Counted from the first letter of the stretch, positions 28,653 through 37,553 are shown. The stretch: 64,000 nucleotides of DNA from Pseudomonas lurida (GCF_013522705.1 NZ_JAAMRE010000012.1:1-64000); one strand, 5' to 3'. Made by a program: numbers and translations. The notes: generated from the letters alone by a model not told the origin.

Positions 28653-29267
28653 ATGTCCAACATCGTGATCGAAAAAGACATTGCTCATAACCATGAGCAA
28701 GGGCACGAGGACGCCGGCTCGCTGAGTGTCTTCGGCTTCTGGATCTACCTGATGACCGACTGCATCCTGTTTGCGACGCTGTTCGCGGGCTACGCGGTGC
28801 TGCGCGACAGCGTCGCGGGCGGCCCTTCCACGGTGGATATTTTTGAACTGCCCTATGTGCTCGCTGAAACGGCCTTGCTGCTGGTAAGCAGCATCACCTA
28901 TGGCTACGCCATGCTGGCCATGAACCGCAACGACCCCGCGCACGTGCTGCGATGGTTGGCGGTGACCTTCGTGCTGGGCTGCGGGTTCATCGGTATGGAG
29001 ATCAACGAGTTCCATCACCTGATCGCACAAGGCTATGGGCCGAATCGCAGCGGGTTCCTGACGGCGTTCTTTACGCTGGTCGGCACTCACGGTGCGCACG
29101 TCCTGACCGGTCTGGTCTGGATGGCCGTACTGATGGCCCAGGTCTGGCAGCGCGGGCTGACCAGCACCAACACCACACGCCTGAGTTGCCTGAGCCTGTT
29201 CTGGCACTTCCTCGATGTGGTGTGGATCTGCGTATTTACCGTCGTTTATCTGCTGGGAGTGGTGTGA
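28653..29267 (+). CDS. cyoC: Cytochrome bo3-type ubiquinol oxidase subunit III
   Basis: A 204-aa, five-helix subunit [27 protein letters not shown] is the usual opening of helix 1, and [14 protein letters not shown] is the conserved histidine-rich segment. The ATG at 28653 lies two bases after the cyoB stop and is preceded by GGCGGAGG; the upstream in-frame TTG overlaps cyoB and is less likely. Confidence 0.94.
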   Translation: MSNIVIEKDIAHNHEQGHEDAGSLSVFGFWIYLMTDCILFATLFAGYAVLRDSVAGGPSTVDIFELPYVLAETALLLVSSITYGYAMLAMNRNDPAHVLRWLAVTFVLGCGFIGMEINEFHHLIAQGYGPNRSGFLTAFFTLVGTHGAHVLTGLVWMAVLMAQVWQRGLTSTNTTRLSCLSLFWHFLDVVWICVFTVVYLLGVV

Positions 29268-29268
29268 C

Positions 29269-29607
29269 ATGTACAAACAAAGTCAGATTCACAGCAGCGC
29301 CGGCACCAGCCATGGCAGTAGCCGGTCGTACATGATCGGGTTCATCGTCTCGGTGGTCCTGACCGTCATTCCCTTCGCTCTGGTGATGTACCCGTCACTG
29401 CCCCGCCACGTAACCGCATGGGCGGTAGTCGCGCTGGGCGTGGTACAGGTCTTTGCCCATCTCAAGTATTTCCTGCACCTGGATACAGCTCAGGAACAGC
29501 GCTGGAACCTTATTGCGCTGATCTTTTCGGTGATCATCATTGTTCTGCTGGTGGGGCTGTCGCTATGGATCATGAACAGCATTCACCACAACATGCTGGC
29601 GCACTGA
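29269..29607 (+). CDS. cyoD: Cytochrome bo3-type ubiquinol oxidase subunit IV
   Basis: A 112-aa, three-helix subunit IV that helps CuB binding during assembly. The segment VVQVFAHLKYFLHLDTAQEQRWN is characteristic of CyoD. It starts one base after the cyoC stop. It is the last gene of the operon; the heme O synthase gene cyoE that normally follows is absent and a 220-base gap follows instead. Confidence 0.94.
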   Translation: MYKQSQIHSSAGTSHGSSRSYMIGFIVSVVLTVIPFALVMYPSLPRHVTAWAVVALGVVQVFAHLKYFLHLDTAQEQRWNLIALIFSVIIIVLLVGLSLWIMNSIHHNMLAH

Positions 29608-29827
29608 AGCAGTGGATAACATCTATTAAATGGCCATCATCCGGCCAACAAAGTTATACGAAGCGGCTTAACAATTGGATATTTGTACAAGTTTTATCGA
29701 GCCATTAACCACTCATCGGGACACTTTGAAATTTTTAGAGCATTTGGCGCTTCGAGGTTATCGGAATATATGTCCGTTACAGCAATGGGCAATCAAACCG
29801 AAAGTTATTTGATACAGGAGAGCTATC

Positions 29828-30007
29828 ATGACTACAGGTAATAAAAACCCAGGCAACTTCGCCAACGATCGCGAGAAGGCTGCCGAAGCCGGCAAAAAAG
29901 GCGGCCAGAACTCGGGCGGTAACTTCGCCAATGATCGTGAGAAAGCGTCCGAAGCCGGCCGCAAAGGCGGTCAGAGCAGCCACGGCGGTGGCCGCCAGTC
30001 TTCGTGA
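29828..30007 (+). CDS. KGG-repeat general stress protein (Con-10/GsiB-like)
   Basis: A 59-aa hydrophilic protein made of two nearly identical units, each with GNFANDREKA-EAG-KGGQ. This is the KGG/stress-induced bacterial acidophilic repeat found in GsiB and Con-10, proteins linked to desiccation and general stress. The ATG at 29828 has a CAGGAGA ribosome site. It is followed by a strong intrinsic terminator, so it is a single-gene unit. It is probably disordered in solution and stress-induced; no promoter motif was recognised. Confidence 0.88.
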   Translation: MTTGNKNPGNFANDREKAAEAGKKGGQNSGGNFANDREKASEAGRKGGQSSHGGGRQSS

Positions 30008-30017
30008 CACAGCGCTG

Positions 30018-30041
30018 GGGGGCAGCCTGGCTGCCCCCTTT
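30018..30041 (+). terminator. Intrinsic terminator after the KGG gene
   Basis: GGGGGCAG and CTGCCCCC form an 8-bp stem around CCTGG, followed by TTTCATT. It lies ten bases after the stop codon. Confidence 0.8.
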
Positions 30042-30065
30042 CATTCTCCCCACCGAGGAACCGTC

Positions 30066-30326
30066 ATGAACGCGGCTACCGATTCGCGGCAAGACGAGCT
30101 GCAGTGCCTCAAACCTGCCGAGGCGCAACCGGAAACATTCATCAACCCGCACTTGCATCCGGCGGTGCCCACTGCGGCCCAGCCGAACGTTGAACGACAA
30201 CAAACCGATCCCGCCAAACGTGAAGAATCGGTGCGCGGTAGTTATGAGCGTCTGCAAACTCCAGCACAGGCTGAAACGAACATAAGAGAATCAAGAATGC
30301 TGCCGGTGTGTGAACGCAGTTCTTGA
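30066..30326 (+). CDS. Small hypothetical hydrophilic protein (86 aa)
   Basis: An 86-aa protein rich in Gln, Glu, Pro and Arg with no membrane segment or known motif; it is likely disordered. The ATG at 30066 is preceded by GAGGAACC, a good ribosome site, which is the main support for it being real. It lies after the KGG terminator and before the ClpP-like gene. Function unknown; it could belong to the same stress block. Confidence 0.5.
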   Translation: MNAATDSRQDELQCLKPAEAQPETFINPHLHPAVPTAAQPNVERQQTDPAKREESVRGSYERLQTPAQAETNIRESRMLPVCERSS

Positions 30327-30410
30327 GCGTTACTGTTGTTGCGCGCCAACTGAGCGCTGATTGTTTATATTGCCGAGTCTTATCACTAGCAATTAAAAAG
30401 GTGGCAAGGT

Positions 30411-30962
30411 ATGACTACGCATGTTATTAACTTCACCGGCCCGATCAACGCCTCCACCTGCGGCCAACTGATTGAAAAAGCCTCTGTAGCCGTGCAGAAA
30501 GATGCGAGCTGTCTCTTGGTAAATATCGCCACCATGGGTGGAGAATGCAGTTACGGCTTCACCATGTATAACTTCCTGATATCTCTGCCTATAGCAGTGC
30601 ATACCCATAACATGGGTACTGTCGAATCCATGGGCAATATCGTCTTCCTGGCCGGGCAACGCCGTACTGCCTGCGTCCATAGCAAGTTTCTCTTTCACCC
30701 TTTCCACTGGCACCTGCAAGGTGCGGTCGATCATTCGCGCATGTCGGAATATGCGATGAGTCTGGACTATGACCTGCAGCTGTACGCGAAAATCGTTGCC
30801 GAGCGAACCGCCAATGCCAAGGAGCAGATGGAAACGGAAAAATACCTGATTGCCGCGCCTCGCATTCTCAATCCTCAGGAGGCAATAGCCACGGGCCTTA
30901 TCGAGACCATTGAGTTGCCTCGGATAAAGCCCGACTACGTCACCTGTTGCATTTACTCCTGA
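30411..30962 (+). CDS. ClpP-like serine protease-fold protein with incomplete triad
   Basis: A 183-aa protein of the ClpP/crotonase fold. MGTVESMGNIVFLAG aligns with the ClpP nucleophile elbow, leaving the serine in place. KFLFHPFHW aligns with the catalytic histidine region. The aspartate of the triad is not visible: the segment METEKYLIAAPRILNPQEAIATGLIETI replaces the usual RDRFLSAPEAVEYGLVD-like stretch. It may be a degraded peptidase, a binding protein, or use another acid. The N-terminal processing region of true ClpP is missing. No clpX lies nearby. Transcribed alone. Confidence 0.75.
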   Translation: MTTHVINFTGPINASTCGQLIEKASVAVQKDASCLLVNIATMGGECSYGFTMYNFLISLPIAVHTHNMGTVESMGNIVFLAGQRRTACVHSKFLFHPFHWHLQGAVDHSRMSEYAMSLDYDLQLYAKIVAERTANAKEQMETEKYLIAAPRILNPQEAIATGLIETIELPRIKPDYVTCCIYS

Positions 30963-30980
30963 CAGCCAGGCCGGACCGAA

Positions 30981-31406
30981 TCACTTCTTGAGAATCAACA
31001 GCGGCTCGCCCTTCTTGACGACATAGGTTGCCAGCTCCGAGCCGCGTTCCCGACCGACGTTCCTGGCGATATGTGCCACACCGGCAGGAATGAACAGCGA
31101 ATCGCCCGCCATAAGCGTGACCGGCTGCTGACCTTCGAGACGGTATTCGAATGTGCCGCTGATCACATAGGCGATTTCCACACCGGGATGCGCATGCCTG
31201 GGTGAGGTCACACCCGGTTCGAAATCGACGCGCGCCTGGATCACCTCACGCTGGTCGGCCCCCAGGTCCTGGTGTACCAGGTCTGTGCGGCTCAGCCCTT
31301 GCTGCCAGCTCTGCGCCGGGGTTGTAGAGTGTGCATCGGCGGCATGAGCCAAGCCGCTCAGCGAAACGATCAATGCAGCGGCGGTCATCAACAGTGGGTG
31401 GCGCAT
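30981..31406 (-). CDS. Exported cupin-domain protein
   Basis: A 141-aa protein with a signal peptide (about 1-22, cleavage after AHAA) and a single cupin barrel. Cupin motif 1 is HAHPGVEIAYVISGTFEY and motif 2 is PAGVAHIARN, giving the usual histidines and glutamate for a metal. It is probably periplasmic. The substrate is unknown; similar small cupins range from dioxygenases to sugar-binding proteins. It faces the ClpP-like gene convergently with an 18-base gap. Confidence 0.85.
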   Translation of the reverse strand: MRHPLLMTAAALIVSLSGLAHAADAHSTTPAQSWQQGLSRTDLVHQDLGADQREVIQARVDFEPGVTSPRHAHPGVEIAYVISGTFEYRLEGQQPVTLMAGDSLFIPAGVAHIARNVGRERGSELATYVVKKGEPLLILKK

Positions 31407-31579
31407 GGTGTTGCCCTCTTGAGCAATGATGGGGTGGTCATTACTGTGGGCGCGGCGGGTATCGGGAATGTGTCACGCAGCGGGTGTTTGTCAGCGCTTT
31501 TGTATCCATCGGTGGGCTGGATACATGTTCATACAAAGGCGGTTGTACACTGCCTGCTAACCGACACTGGGGTGACCGC

Positions 31580-32578
31580 ATGAATCTTCCTGCAAGCGCA
31601 TCAGAATCCCCTGCCCCATCGGCGATCAGATGGGAGGCGCATGCGTGTCTTCCGCTTCTGGCAAACCAGGACATGTCGGCGTTGCTGCGCTATCGGCAAG
31701 CGGGGTTTCACCATGTCTCGGTAAACGTGGGCATGGACATGACGCCACTGGACACCGTGATGCGGGTAATTGCCGGGTTCAGGAGCTGGGTGTCGCGGCA
31801 TGGCGACGTATTGGTGCTCGCACACACGCTTGCCGACATCCGCAGCGCCCGCGACCAAGGCAAATTGGCCATTTCGTTCGACCTCGAAGGTTCCAGCATG
31901 CTGCTCCAGGACCCTGCGATGGTCGAGTTGTTCGCCGCGCTGGGGGTCCGGCAGATTCTGCTGGCTTACAACCGCGACAATGCCTGCGCCGGAGGCTGCC
32001 ATGGCGCGGATATCGGGTTGTCCAGGGTGGGACGCGAGGTGGTGGCGGCGATACATAAAGCCGGCGTGGTGATGGACTGCTCACATGCCGGCAAGCGTTC
32101 CAGCCTGGAGATCATCGAGTGTTCGAATCGCCCCGTGGTCTTCTCCCACACCAACGTCAAGGCACTCTTCGACCATCCTCGCACCATTGACGACGAACAA
32201 ATCCGCGCCTGCGCCGGCTCGGGTGGCGTCATCGGCCTGACGGGGCTGGGGCTGTTCCTGGGTGATCCACGGGCCTCGGCGCGCTCTTTCGTGCGCCAGA
32301 TCGACTACCTGGCGGCGTTGGTGGGGACTGCGCATATCGGCCTGGGCCTGGATACCGAGCTCGTCCGAGGTGCCGTTGACCTGCCAGTGGGCGTCAGCGA
32401 GGAGACGTGGTGGCCAGATGCTTTTTACGGCGGGATCAGCGGTCAGGATCAATTACAGCCCGAAGCGCTGCCGGATATCGCGCGTGAGCTTGAGCGCCTT
32501 GGCTACAAGAATGCGGAAATCAACGCCATATTCGGCGAGAACTTCGTGCGCGTCGCCGAGGCCACGTGGCTGCCGTGA
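31580..32578 (+). CDS. Membrane dipeptidase family (peptidase M19) protein
   Basis: A 332-aa renal dipeptidase-like metalloenzyme. Visible metal-site segments are SFDLEG (bridging glutamate), DCSHAGKRSS and FSHTN (histidines), followed by DHPR. The usual first metal motif H-x-D is HAC here (WEAHACLPLL), so one ligand differs; some M19 subgroups show this. The start at 31580 leaves a full-length protein without a signal peptide, so it is probably cytoplasmic. It may cleave dipeptides or a special substrate. Confidence 0.85.
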   Translation: MNLPASASESPAPSAIRWEAHACLPLLANQDMSALLRYRQAGFHHVSVNVGMDMTPLDTVMRVIAGFRSWVSRHGDVLVLAHTLADIRSARDQGKLAISFDLEGSSMLLQDPAMVELFAALGVRQILLAYNRDNACAGGCHGADIGLSRVGREVVAAIHKAGVVMDCSHAGKRSSLEIIECSNRPVVFSHTNVKALFDHPRTIDDEQIRACAGSGGVIGLTGLGLFLGDPRASARSFVRQIDYLAALVGTAHIGLGLDTELVRGAVDLPVGVSEETWWPDAFYGGISGQDQLQPEALPDIARELERLGYKNAEINAIFGENFVRVAEATWLP

Positions 32579-32732
32579 CGCAACGCCACTCCGCTCGTGC
32601 CACTGCACTTATGTGCGGCGCGCATACCCCATTCTCAAACGTCATAATCCTCCGTTTTCCTACATGGTAATCTCACACATCTACCAATAGGCATTGATCG
32701 TATGTCGACAATGGCCCCAACCAGGAAAGATC

Positions 32733-33602
32733 ATGCCAAAAAAGTCTCACTCAGCCCTGCGCCGTCATTTCCGTGAATTGCTGGCGACGCCCGCGTGCGT
32801 TGAAACCGCCTCCGTGTTTGATCCAATGTCGGCAAGGATCGCCGCCGACCTGGGCTTTGAGGTCGGCATTCTGGGGGGGTCGGTGGCCTCATTGCAGGTG
32901 TTGGCGGCTCCCGATTTTGCCTTGATTACGCTGAGTGAGTTCGTTGAGCAGGCCACCCGCATCGGCCGCGTCGCGCAGTTGCCTTTTATCGCCGATGCCG
33001 ACCACGGCTACGGCAACGCGCTCAATGTGATGCGTACCGTCGAAGAGCTGGAACGCGCCGGCGTCGCTGCGCTGACCATCGAAGACACGTTGCTGCCGGC
33101 GCAATTCGGGCGCAAGTCCACGGACTTGATTTCGATTGAAGAAGGCATCGGTAAAGTCCGCGCGGCGCTGGAAGCGCGGGTTGACCCGGAACTGTCGATC
33201 ATTGCTCGCACCAATGCCGGCGTATTGCCAACCGATGCGGTGATCGAACGCACCCGCGCCTACCAGAAGGCCGGTGCCGATGGCATCTGCATGGTCGGCG
33301 TCAGCGATTTCGAGCACCTGGAAAAGATCGCGGAAAATCTCACCATACCATTGATGCTGGTGACGTACGGCAACCCTAAGCTCAACGACGCGCAGCGTCT
33401 GGCGGACCTCGGCGTACGCGTGATAGTGGCTGGTCATGGGGCTTACTTCGCGGCGATCAAAGCCACGTACGACAGCCTGCGCGCCCAACGCCAGCTGACC
33501 CACAGCACCTCCAACCTGAGCGCCACCGAGTTGACCCACACCTACACGCTGCCTGAAAGCTACGTGGCCTGGGCCAAAGAATTCATGGACGTAAAAGAGT
33601 AA
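32733..33602 (+). CDS. Oxaloacetate decarboxylase (PA4872 type)
   Basis: A 289-aa member of the isocitrate lyase/PEP mutase superfamily. The size and the motifs [43 protein letters not shown] and [11 protein letters not shown] match the Pseudomonas PA4872 oxaloacetate decarboxylase group. It is expected to convert oxaloacetate to pyruvate and CO2 with Mg2+. The ATG at 32733 follows CAGGAAAGA; the upstream extension in the open frame has no ribosome site. It is followed by a GC hairpin (33617-33635). Confidence 0.9.
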   Translation: MPKKSHSALRRHFRELLATPACVETASVFDPMSARIAADLGFEVGILGGSVASLQVLAAPDFALITLSEFVEQATRIGRVAQLPFIADADHGYGNALNVMRTVEELERAGVAALTIEDTLLPAQFGRKSTDLISIEEGIGKVRAALEARVDPELSIIARTNAGVLPTDAVIERTRAYQKAGADGICMVGVSDFEHLEKIAENLTIPLMLVTYGNPKLNDAQRLADLGVRVIVAGHGAYFAAIKATYDSLRAQRQLTHSTSNLSATELTHTYTLPESYVAWAKEFMDVKE

Positions 33603-33616
33603 TCATCGCGTGGATC

Positions 33617-33635
33617 GGGGGGCAGCCGCCGCCCC
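33617..33635 (+). terminator. GC-rich hairpin after the oxaloacetate decarboxylase gene
   Basis: GGGGGC and GCCCCC pair around a short loop about 15 bases after the stop. No strong T-tract follows, and it also lies just beyond the end of the convergent chemoreceptor gene, so it may serve both. Confidence 0.45.
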
Positions 33636-33664
33636 CTACTCCTACAACATCAACCTGTCGCGGG

Positions 33665-35020
33665 TTATCCGACCCAGCCCACCGCTGTTTTCGGAATGAC
33701 CTCGGACTCATCCAGCTTCGACGCAAACATACTCACCGCCTGCACCGCATCGCTGGTGCTGGTGCGTATCTGCAGGATCACCGAGCCTGCCTGATCCGCC
33801 AGGTTGACGCCACGCTGCGCGCCTTCCTGAGTGGCATTCATGCTGCTCACCGCGTCACGGGTTTCCGACAGGATCATGCCAATCATCTCGGCGATTTCCG
33901 CCGTGGAACGGCTGGTGCGGCCGGCCAATTGGCGAACCTCGTCGGCCACGACCGCAAAGCCGCGGCCCTGGTCACCGGCGCGGGCCGCTTCGATGGCAGC
34001 GTTGAGTGCCAGCAGGTTGGTCTGGTCGGCTATGCCGCGGATGGTGTTGACGATGGCGGTAATCTGCTCCGACCGATCGCCCAGTTGCCCCACCAGCCGC
34101 GCGGACGCCCCGATGTTTTCAGCAATCCGGCGCATTTCCGTGGCGGTGTCGTGGATAACCTGGGTGCCGTGCTCGGCGAAACGTTCGGTTTCCGATGAGA
34201 TATGGTAGGCCCGCGAGGCACCACGGGAGTCCTCTTCGAATTTCTCCACCCGTTCGGTGATGTCACTCGCAAATTTGACGATTTTGAGCAGCGTGCCATC
34301 AACGTCATACACCGGGTTGTAGCTGGCTTCCAACCACACCGGACGACCATGTTTGCCGATGCGCTTGAATTGCCCGGTGAAGAATTCGCCGTTGTTCAAG
34401 CGACGCCAGAAGTCGGCGTACTCGCTACTGTTGACCAGGCTCGGTTCGCAGAACATGCGGTGATGCTTGCCCTTGAGTTCGGCCAGCGAGTAGCCCATGA
34501 CATTCAGGAAATTGGGGTTGGCATCGAGTACGTGGCCGCCCAGATCGAATTCGATCACCGCCATGGCGCGGTCCAGTGCCGACAGTTTGCTGCGGGTCGC
34601 AGCCTCCTGCTCGACTTTGCTGGTGACGTCCAAGGCGTACTTGACCACTTTGACCGGCTGGCCACGCTCGTCCAGCACCGGGTTGTAGCTGGCCTCCAGC
34701 CAGACAGTCTTGCCGCTGGCATTCACCCGTTTGAAGGTGCCGGAGACAAACTTGCCGGCGCGCAGGTCCGCCCAGAACTCGCTGTAGGCCGGGCTGCTGG
34801 TCAGTGAAGGTAAACAGAAGTCGCGATGGGATTTGCTGGCCAACTGATCGGCGCTGTAGCCCATGGTTTTCAGGAAGTTATCGTTGGCCCGCAGCACCTT
34901 GCCGTTCAGGTCGAATTCGACCACCGCCATGGAGCGCTCCAACGCTGCGTTCAGCCCTTTGTATGCGGTGACTTCGGCCTTCCTGGCCGCCAGTTCTGTT
35001 TTTAATGCGTTATTGAACAT
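33665..35020 (-). CDS. Cytoplasmic chemoreceptor with two PAS domains (BdlA-like)
   Basis: A 451-aa soluble methyl-accepting protein. Two PAS domains lie at about 25-140 and 147-262, each with the heme/flavin PAS core ([24 protein letters not shown] and [24 protein letters not shown]). They are followed by a short MCP signalling domain (about 285-440) with [36 protein letters not shown]. The domain order and length match BdlA, the Pseudomonas biofilm-dispersion regulator. The assignment to BdlA function is by architecture only; other PAS-PAS-MCP aerotaxis sensors look similar. No HAMP or membrane helix is present. Confidence 0.88.
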   Translation of the reverse strand: MFNNALKTELAARKAEVTAYKGLNAALERSMAVVEFDLNGKVLRANDNFLKTMGYSADQLASKSHRDFCLPSLTSSPAYSEFWADLRAGKFVSGTFKRVNASGKTVWLEASYNPVLDERGQPVKVVKYALDVTSKVEQEAATRSKLSALDRAMAVIEFDLGGHVLDANPNFLNVMGYSLAELKGKHHRMFCEPSLVNSSEYADFWRRLNNGEFFTGQFKRIGKHGRPVWLEASYNPVYDVDGTLLKIVKFASDITERVEKFEEDSRGASRAYHISSETERFAEHGTQVIHDTATEMRRIAENIGASARLVGQLGDRSEQITAIVNTIRGIADQTNLLALNAAIEAARAGDQGRGFAVVADEVRQLAGRTSRSTAEIAEMIGMILSETRDAVSSMNATQEGAQRGVNLADQAGSVILQIRTSTSDAVQAVSMFASKLDESEVIPKTAVGWVG

Positions 35021-35139
35021 GACGAACCCTCTGCCGTGCGGAGAACCTGCTTGTAAAGTAGCTATCGGCGGCGTAATTCGCGACTTTACGCGGCTTTAAT
35101 TTTTATTTTCTGGCGTCAAAAAAACGCGAAAAGTCGGAC

Positions 35140-35652
35140 TTAACTACCCTCGGCACCCGACGTGTCGGGATGCACCATCGCGCCCATGCGCTGGCGCATA
35201 CCGGGGCTGGCCGCCGGGCCGGCCTGCAAGGTGCAGGCGTCCCAGGGCACCACCCGGCCGTCGACGGCATCGACCATCATCGGCACCAATGGCCGCGCCG
35301 TGTCGCGCTCCACAATCTCCACGCTGGCGCCCTCCTTGGCGTAATGCCGGTTGCCCCAAGCCACCAAGGACAGCAGCACCACGCGAAAGTCCTCGCCCTT
35401 GGCCGTGGGTACGTATTCATAACGCGGCGGGCGTTCGCTGTAAGGCCTGCGCTCAAGCATGCCCGCCTCCACCAGTGCATTGAGACGACGGGTCAACATG
35501 TTCGGCGCGATGCCCAGGCTGCGCGAAAATTCGTCGAAGCGCCGCAGACCGTGCAAGGCGTCGCGCATGATCAAGATGCTCCACCACTCCCCGACCTGGT
35601 CGAGGCTGCGGGCTATCGGGCATTCATCGCTGGTAAGAGACGTGCGTTGCAT
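35140..35652 (-). CDS. HxlR family transcriptional regulator
   Basis: A 170-aa winged-helix regulator. ECPIARSLDQVGEWWSILIMRDALHGLRRFDEF is the standard HxlR opening, with the sensing cysteine (C11) that in several relatives reacts with quinones or aldehydes. The C-terminal part beyond residue 105 is an extension. The gene is divergent from the KAS II gene. A 23-bp palindrome in the 109-base gap is the likely operator for both. Confidence 0.92.
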   Translation of the reverse strand: MQRTSLTSDECPIARSLDQVGEWWSILIMRDALHGLRRFDEFSRSLGIAPNMLTRRLNALVEAGMLERRPYSERPPRYEYVPTAKGEDFRVVLLSLVAWGNRHYAKEGASVEIVERDTARPLVPMMVDAVDGRVVPWDACTLQAGPAASPGMRQRMGAMVHPDTSGAEGS

Positions 35653-35693
35653 GGGTTTTCCTGTAGGAGCGGTGCAAAGTTGCAGGATGCCAT

Positions 35694-35716
35694 GTTACTT
35701 TCATGATGATAGTAAC
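35694..35716. promoter_or_regulatory. Candidate HxlR operator
   Basis: The arms GTTACT and AGTAAC flank an 11-base core (TTCATGATGAT) that is itself nearly symmetric, giving a 23-bp near-perfect palindrome. The TACT-N-AGTA layout resembles YodB/HxlR-family operators. It sits between the divergent hxlR and KAS II genes. Confidence 0.65.
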
Positions 35717-35761
35717 GTCCACAGGGTCTGCATTCCCCAACACACCTGGAGTCGATTAAGC

Positions 35762-37030
35762 ATGAATAAACGTATCGTTGTGACCGGCATGGGCGCGCTG
35801 ACGCCGCTGGCCTGTGGCGTCGAGCCGACCTGGCGGCGCCTGCTGGCCGGACAATCCGGCATCCGCCATCTACCACAGGCATTGATCGGCGACCTGGCGA
35901 TCAGTATCGGCGGCCAGGTACAAACCCTGGCGCAGGATCCGCAGGCTGGTTTCGACCCTGATCGCCTGCTGGCGGCCAAGGAACAGCGCAAAATGGACCG
36001 TTTCATCCTGTTCGCCCTCGCCGCCGCCGATGAAGCGTTGCAGCAGGCCGGCTGGGCCCCCGCCAACGCCGAACAACAGGAACGCACCGCCACCATCATC
36101 GCCTCGGGCGTCGGCGGTTTTCCGGCGATCGCCGACGCGGTACGCACCACCGACAGCAAGGGGCCGCGGCGATTGTCACCGTTCACCATTCCGTCATTCC
36201 TGAGCAACATGGCCGCCGGGCACGTCTCGATCAACTATGGCTTGAAAGGCCCACTGGGGGCGCCGGTGACTGCCTGCGCGGCGGGCGTGCAAGCGATTGG
36301 CGACGCCGCGCGGATGATCCGCGCCGGTGAAGTCGACGTGGCCGTGTGTGGTGGGGCCGAAGCCGCCATCCATCGCGTCAGCCTGGCCGGGTTCGCGGCG
36401 GCGCGGGCCTTGTCCAGCGCTTTCAACCACAACCCAGCGCTCGCCTCGCGGCCCTTCGATCAGGCCCGCGATGGCTTCGTGATGGGCGAAGGCGCGGGCA
36501 TCCTGGTGATCGAAGAGCTGCAGCACGCTCTGGCGCGAGGTGCGCAACCGATTGCCGAATTGGTCGGTTATGGCACCAGTGCCGACGCCTATCACATGAC
36601 CGCCGGCCCGGAAGACGGCGACGGCGCGCGCCGTGCCATGACCCAGGCACTGCGCCAGGCCGGCGTCGATGCCTCCCAGGTGCAGTACCTGAACGCCCAC
36701 GCCACCTCGACGCCGGTGGGCGACAAAGGCGAACTGGCCGCGATCAGACGTGTGTTCGGCGCCGATAGCAATCTGGCCATCAGCTCGACCAAATCCGCCA
36801 CCGGTCACTTGCTCGGCGCTGCCGGAGGCATCGAAGCGATTTTCACAGTGCTCGCCCTGCGCGACCAGATCGCTCCGGTCACCCTTAACCTGGACACCCC
36901 GGACGAACTGGCCGAGGGCATGCACTTGCTGCGCGGCGAGGCCCGGCCCATGCCGATCGAGTACGCGTTGTCCAATGGCTTCGGCTTTGGCGGCGTGAAT
37001 GCCAGCGTGCTGTTCCGCCGCTGGCACTAA
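35762..37030 (+). CDS. Beta-ketoacyl-ACP synthase II-like (KAS II, FabF type)
   Basis: A 422-aa condensing enzyme with the full Cys-His-His set: VTACAAGVQA, NAHATSTPVGD and SATGHLLGAAG. The end NGFGFGGVNASVLF is typical of FabF. It is not in a fab cluster, so it is probably a secondary KAS rather than the housekeeping FabF. It could serve fatty-acid remodelling or a special acyl product. It is preceded by the candidate HxlR operator and followed closely by a RidA gene, which suggests a small HxlR-controlled unit. Confidence 0.9.
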   Translation: MNKRIVVTGMGALTPLACGVEPTWRRLLAGQSGIRHLPQALIGDLAISIGGQVQTLAQDPQAGFDPDRLLAAKEQRKMDRFILFALAAADEALQQAGWAPANAEQQERTATIIASGVGGFPAIADAVRTTDSKGPRRLSPFTIPSFLSNMAAGHVSINYGLKGPLGAPVTACAAGVQAIGDAARMIRAGEVDVAVCGGAEAAIHRVSLAGFAAARALSSAFNHNPALASRPFDQARDGFVMGEGAGILVIEELQHALARGAQPIAELVGYGTSADAYHMTAGPEDGDGARRAMTQALRQAGVDASQVQYLNAHATSTPVGDKGELAAIRRVFGADSNLAISSTKSATGHLLGAAGGIEAIFTVLALRDQIAPVTLNLDTPDELAEGMHLLRGEARPMPIEYALSNGFGFGGVNASVLFRRWH

Positions 37031-37102
37031 GCCTGGGTTTGCCCCAGGGGTGGATTTCGAGGACCATGGCGCCTTTGTGTTTTTTGCCAACGAGAGGCGC
37101 CC

Positions 37103-37483
37103 ATGGCCAACCACGATCTGTCCTACACCCCCGACCCGGACGCCGAGTCCATTTCTTCCGACGTTGTCGGCTTCAACGGCATCCTGGTATCGACCCAGAT
37201 CCCGACCCGCGCCGACGGCAGCCTGGAACTGGGGGATATCACCCTGCAAAGCGAGTGCACCCTGCAAGCGCTGAAAGTCGCTCTGGAAAAGGCCGGCAGT
37301 TCCATGGATCGCGTGATGCACCTGACCATTTATCTGACGGACATGGCCGATCGCGCAGCCTTCAACGAAGTGTACAAACGCTTCTTCGCCAAGCCATGGC
37401 CCGTGCGCGCGGCGGTTGGCGTGGCCGCGCTGGCGGTGGAAGGCATGCGCGTGGAAGTCACCGCAATGGCAGCCAAGGCGTGA
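37103..37483 (+). CDS. RidA/YjgF family protein
   Basis: A 126-aa member of the Rid family, which hydrolyses reactive enamine/imine intermediates. The fold is recognised from GFNGILVSTQIPT, the ALEKAGSSMDRVMHLTIYLTDMAD block and the C-terminal PVRAAVGVAALAVEGMRVEVTAMA. The arginine of PVRA is the usual carboxylate-binding residue. The C-terminal glutamate region (VEVTA) is present but the motif is not that of archetypal RidA, so a Rid1-7 subgroup is more likely. It follows the KAS II gene by 72 bases. Confidence 0.88.
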   Translation: MANHDLSYTPDPDAESISSDVVGFNGILVSTQIPTRADGSLELGDITLQSECTLQALKVALEKAGSSMDRVMHLTIYLTDMADRAAFNEVYKRFFAKPWPVRAAVGVAALAVEGMRVEVTAMAAKA

Positions 37484-37553
37484 AGTGATGCCGGGCAGGC
37501 ATTTCACGGCTACAATGCGCGCCTCAACCGTGACAAGCCTGACTAAAAAAACT

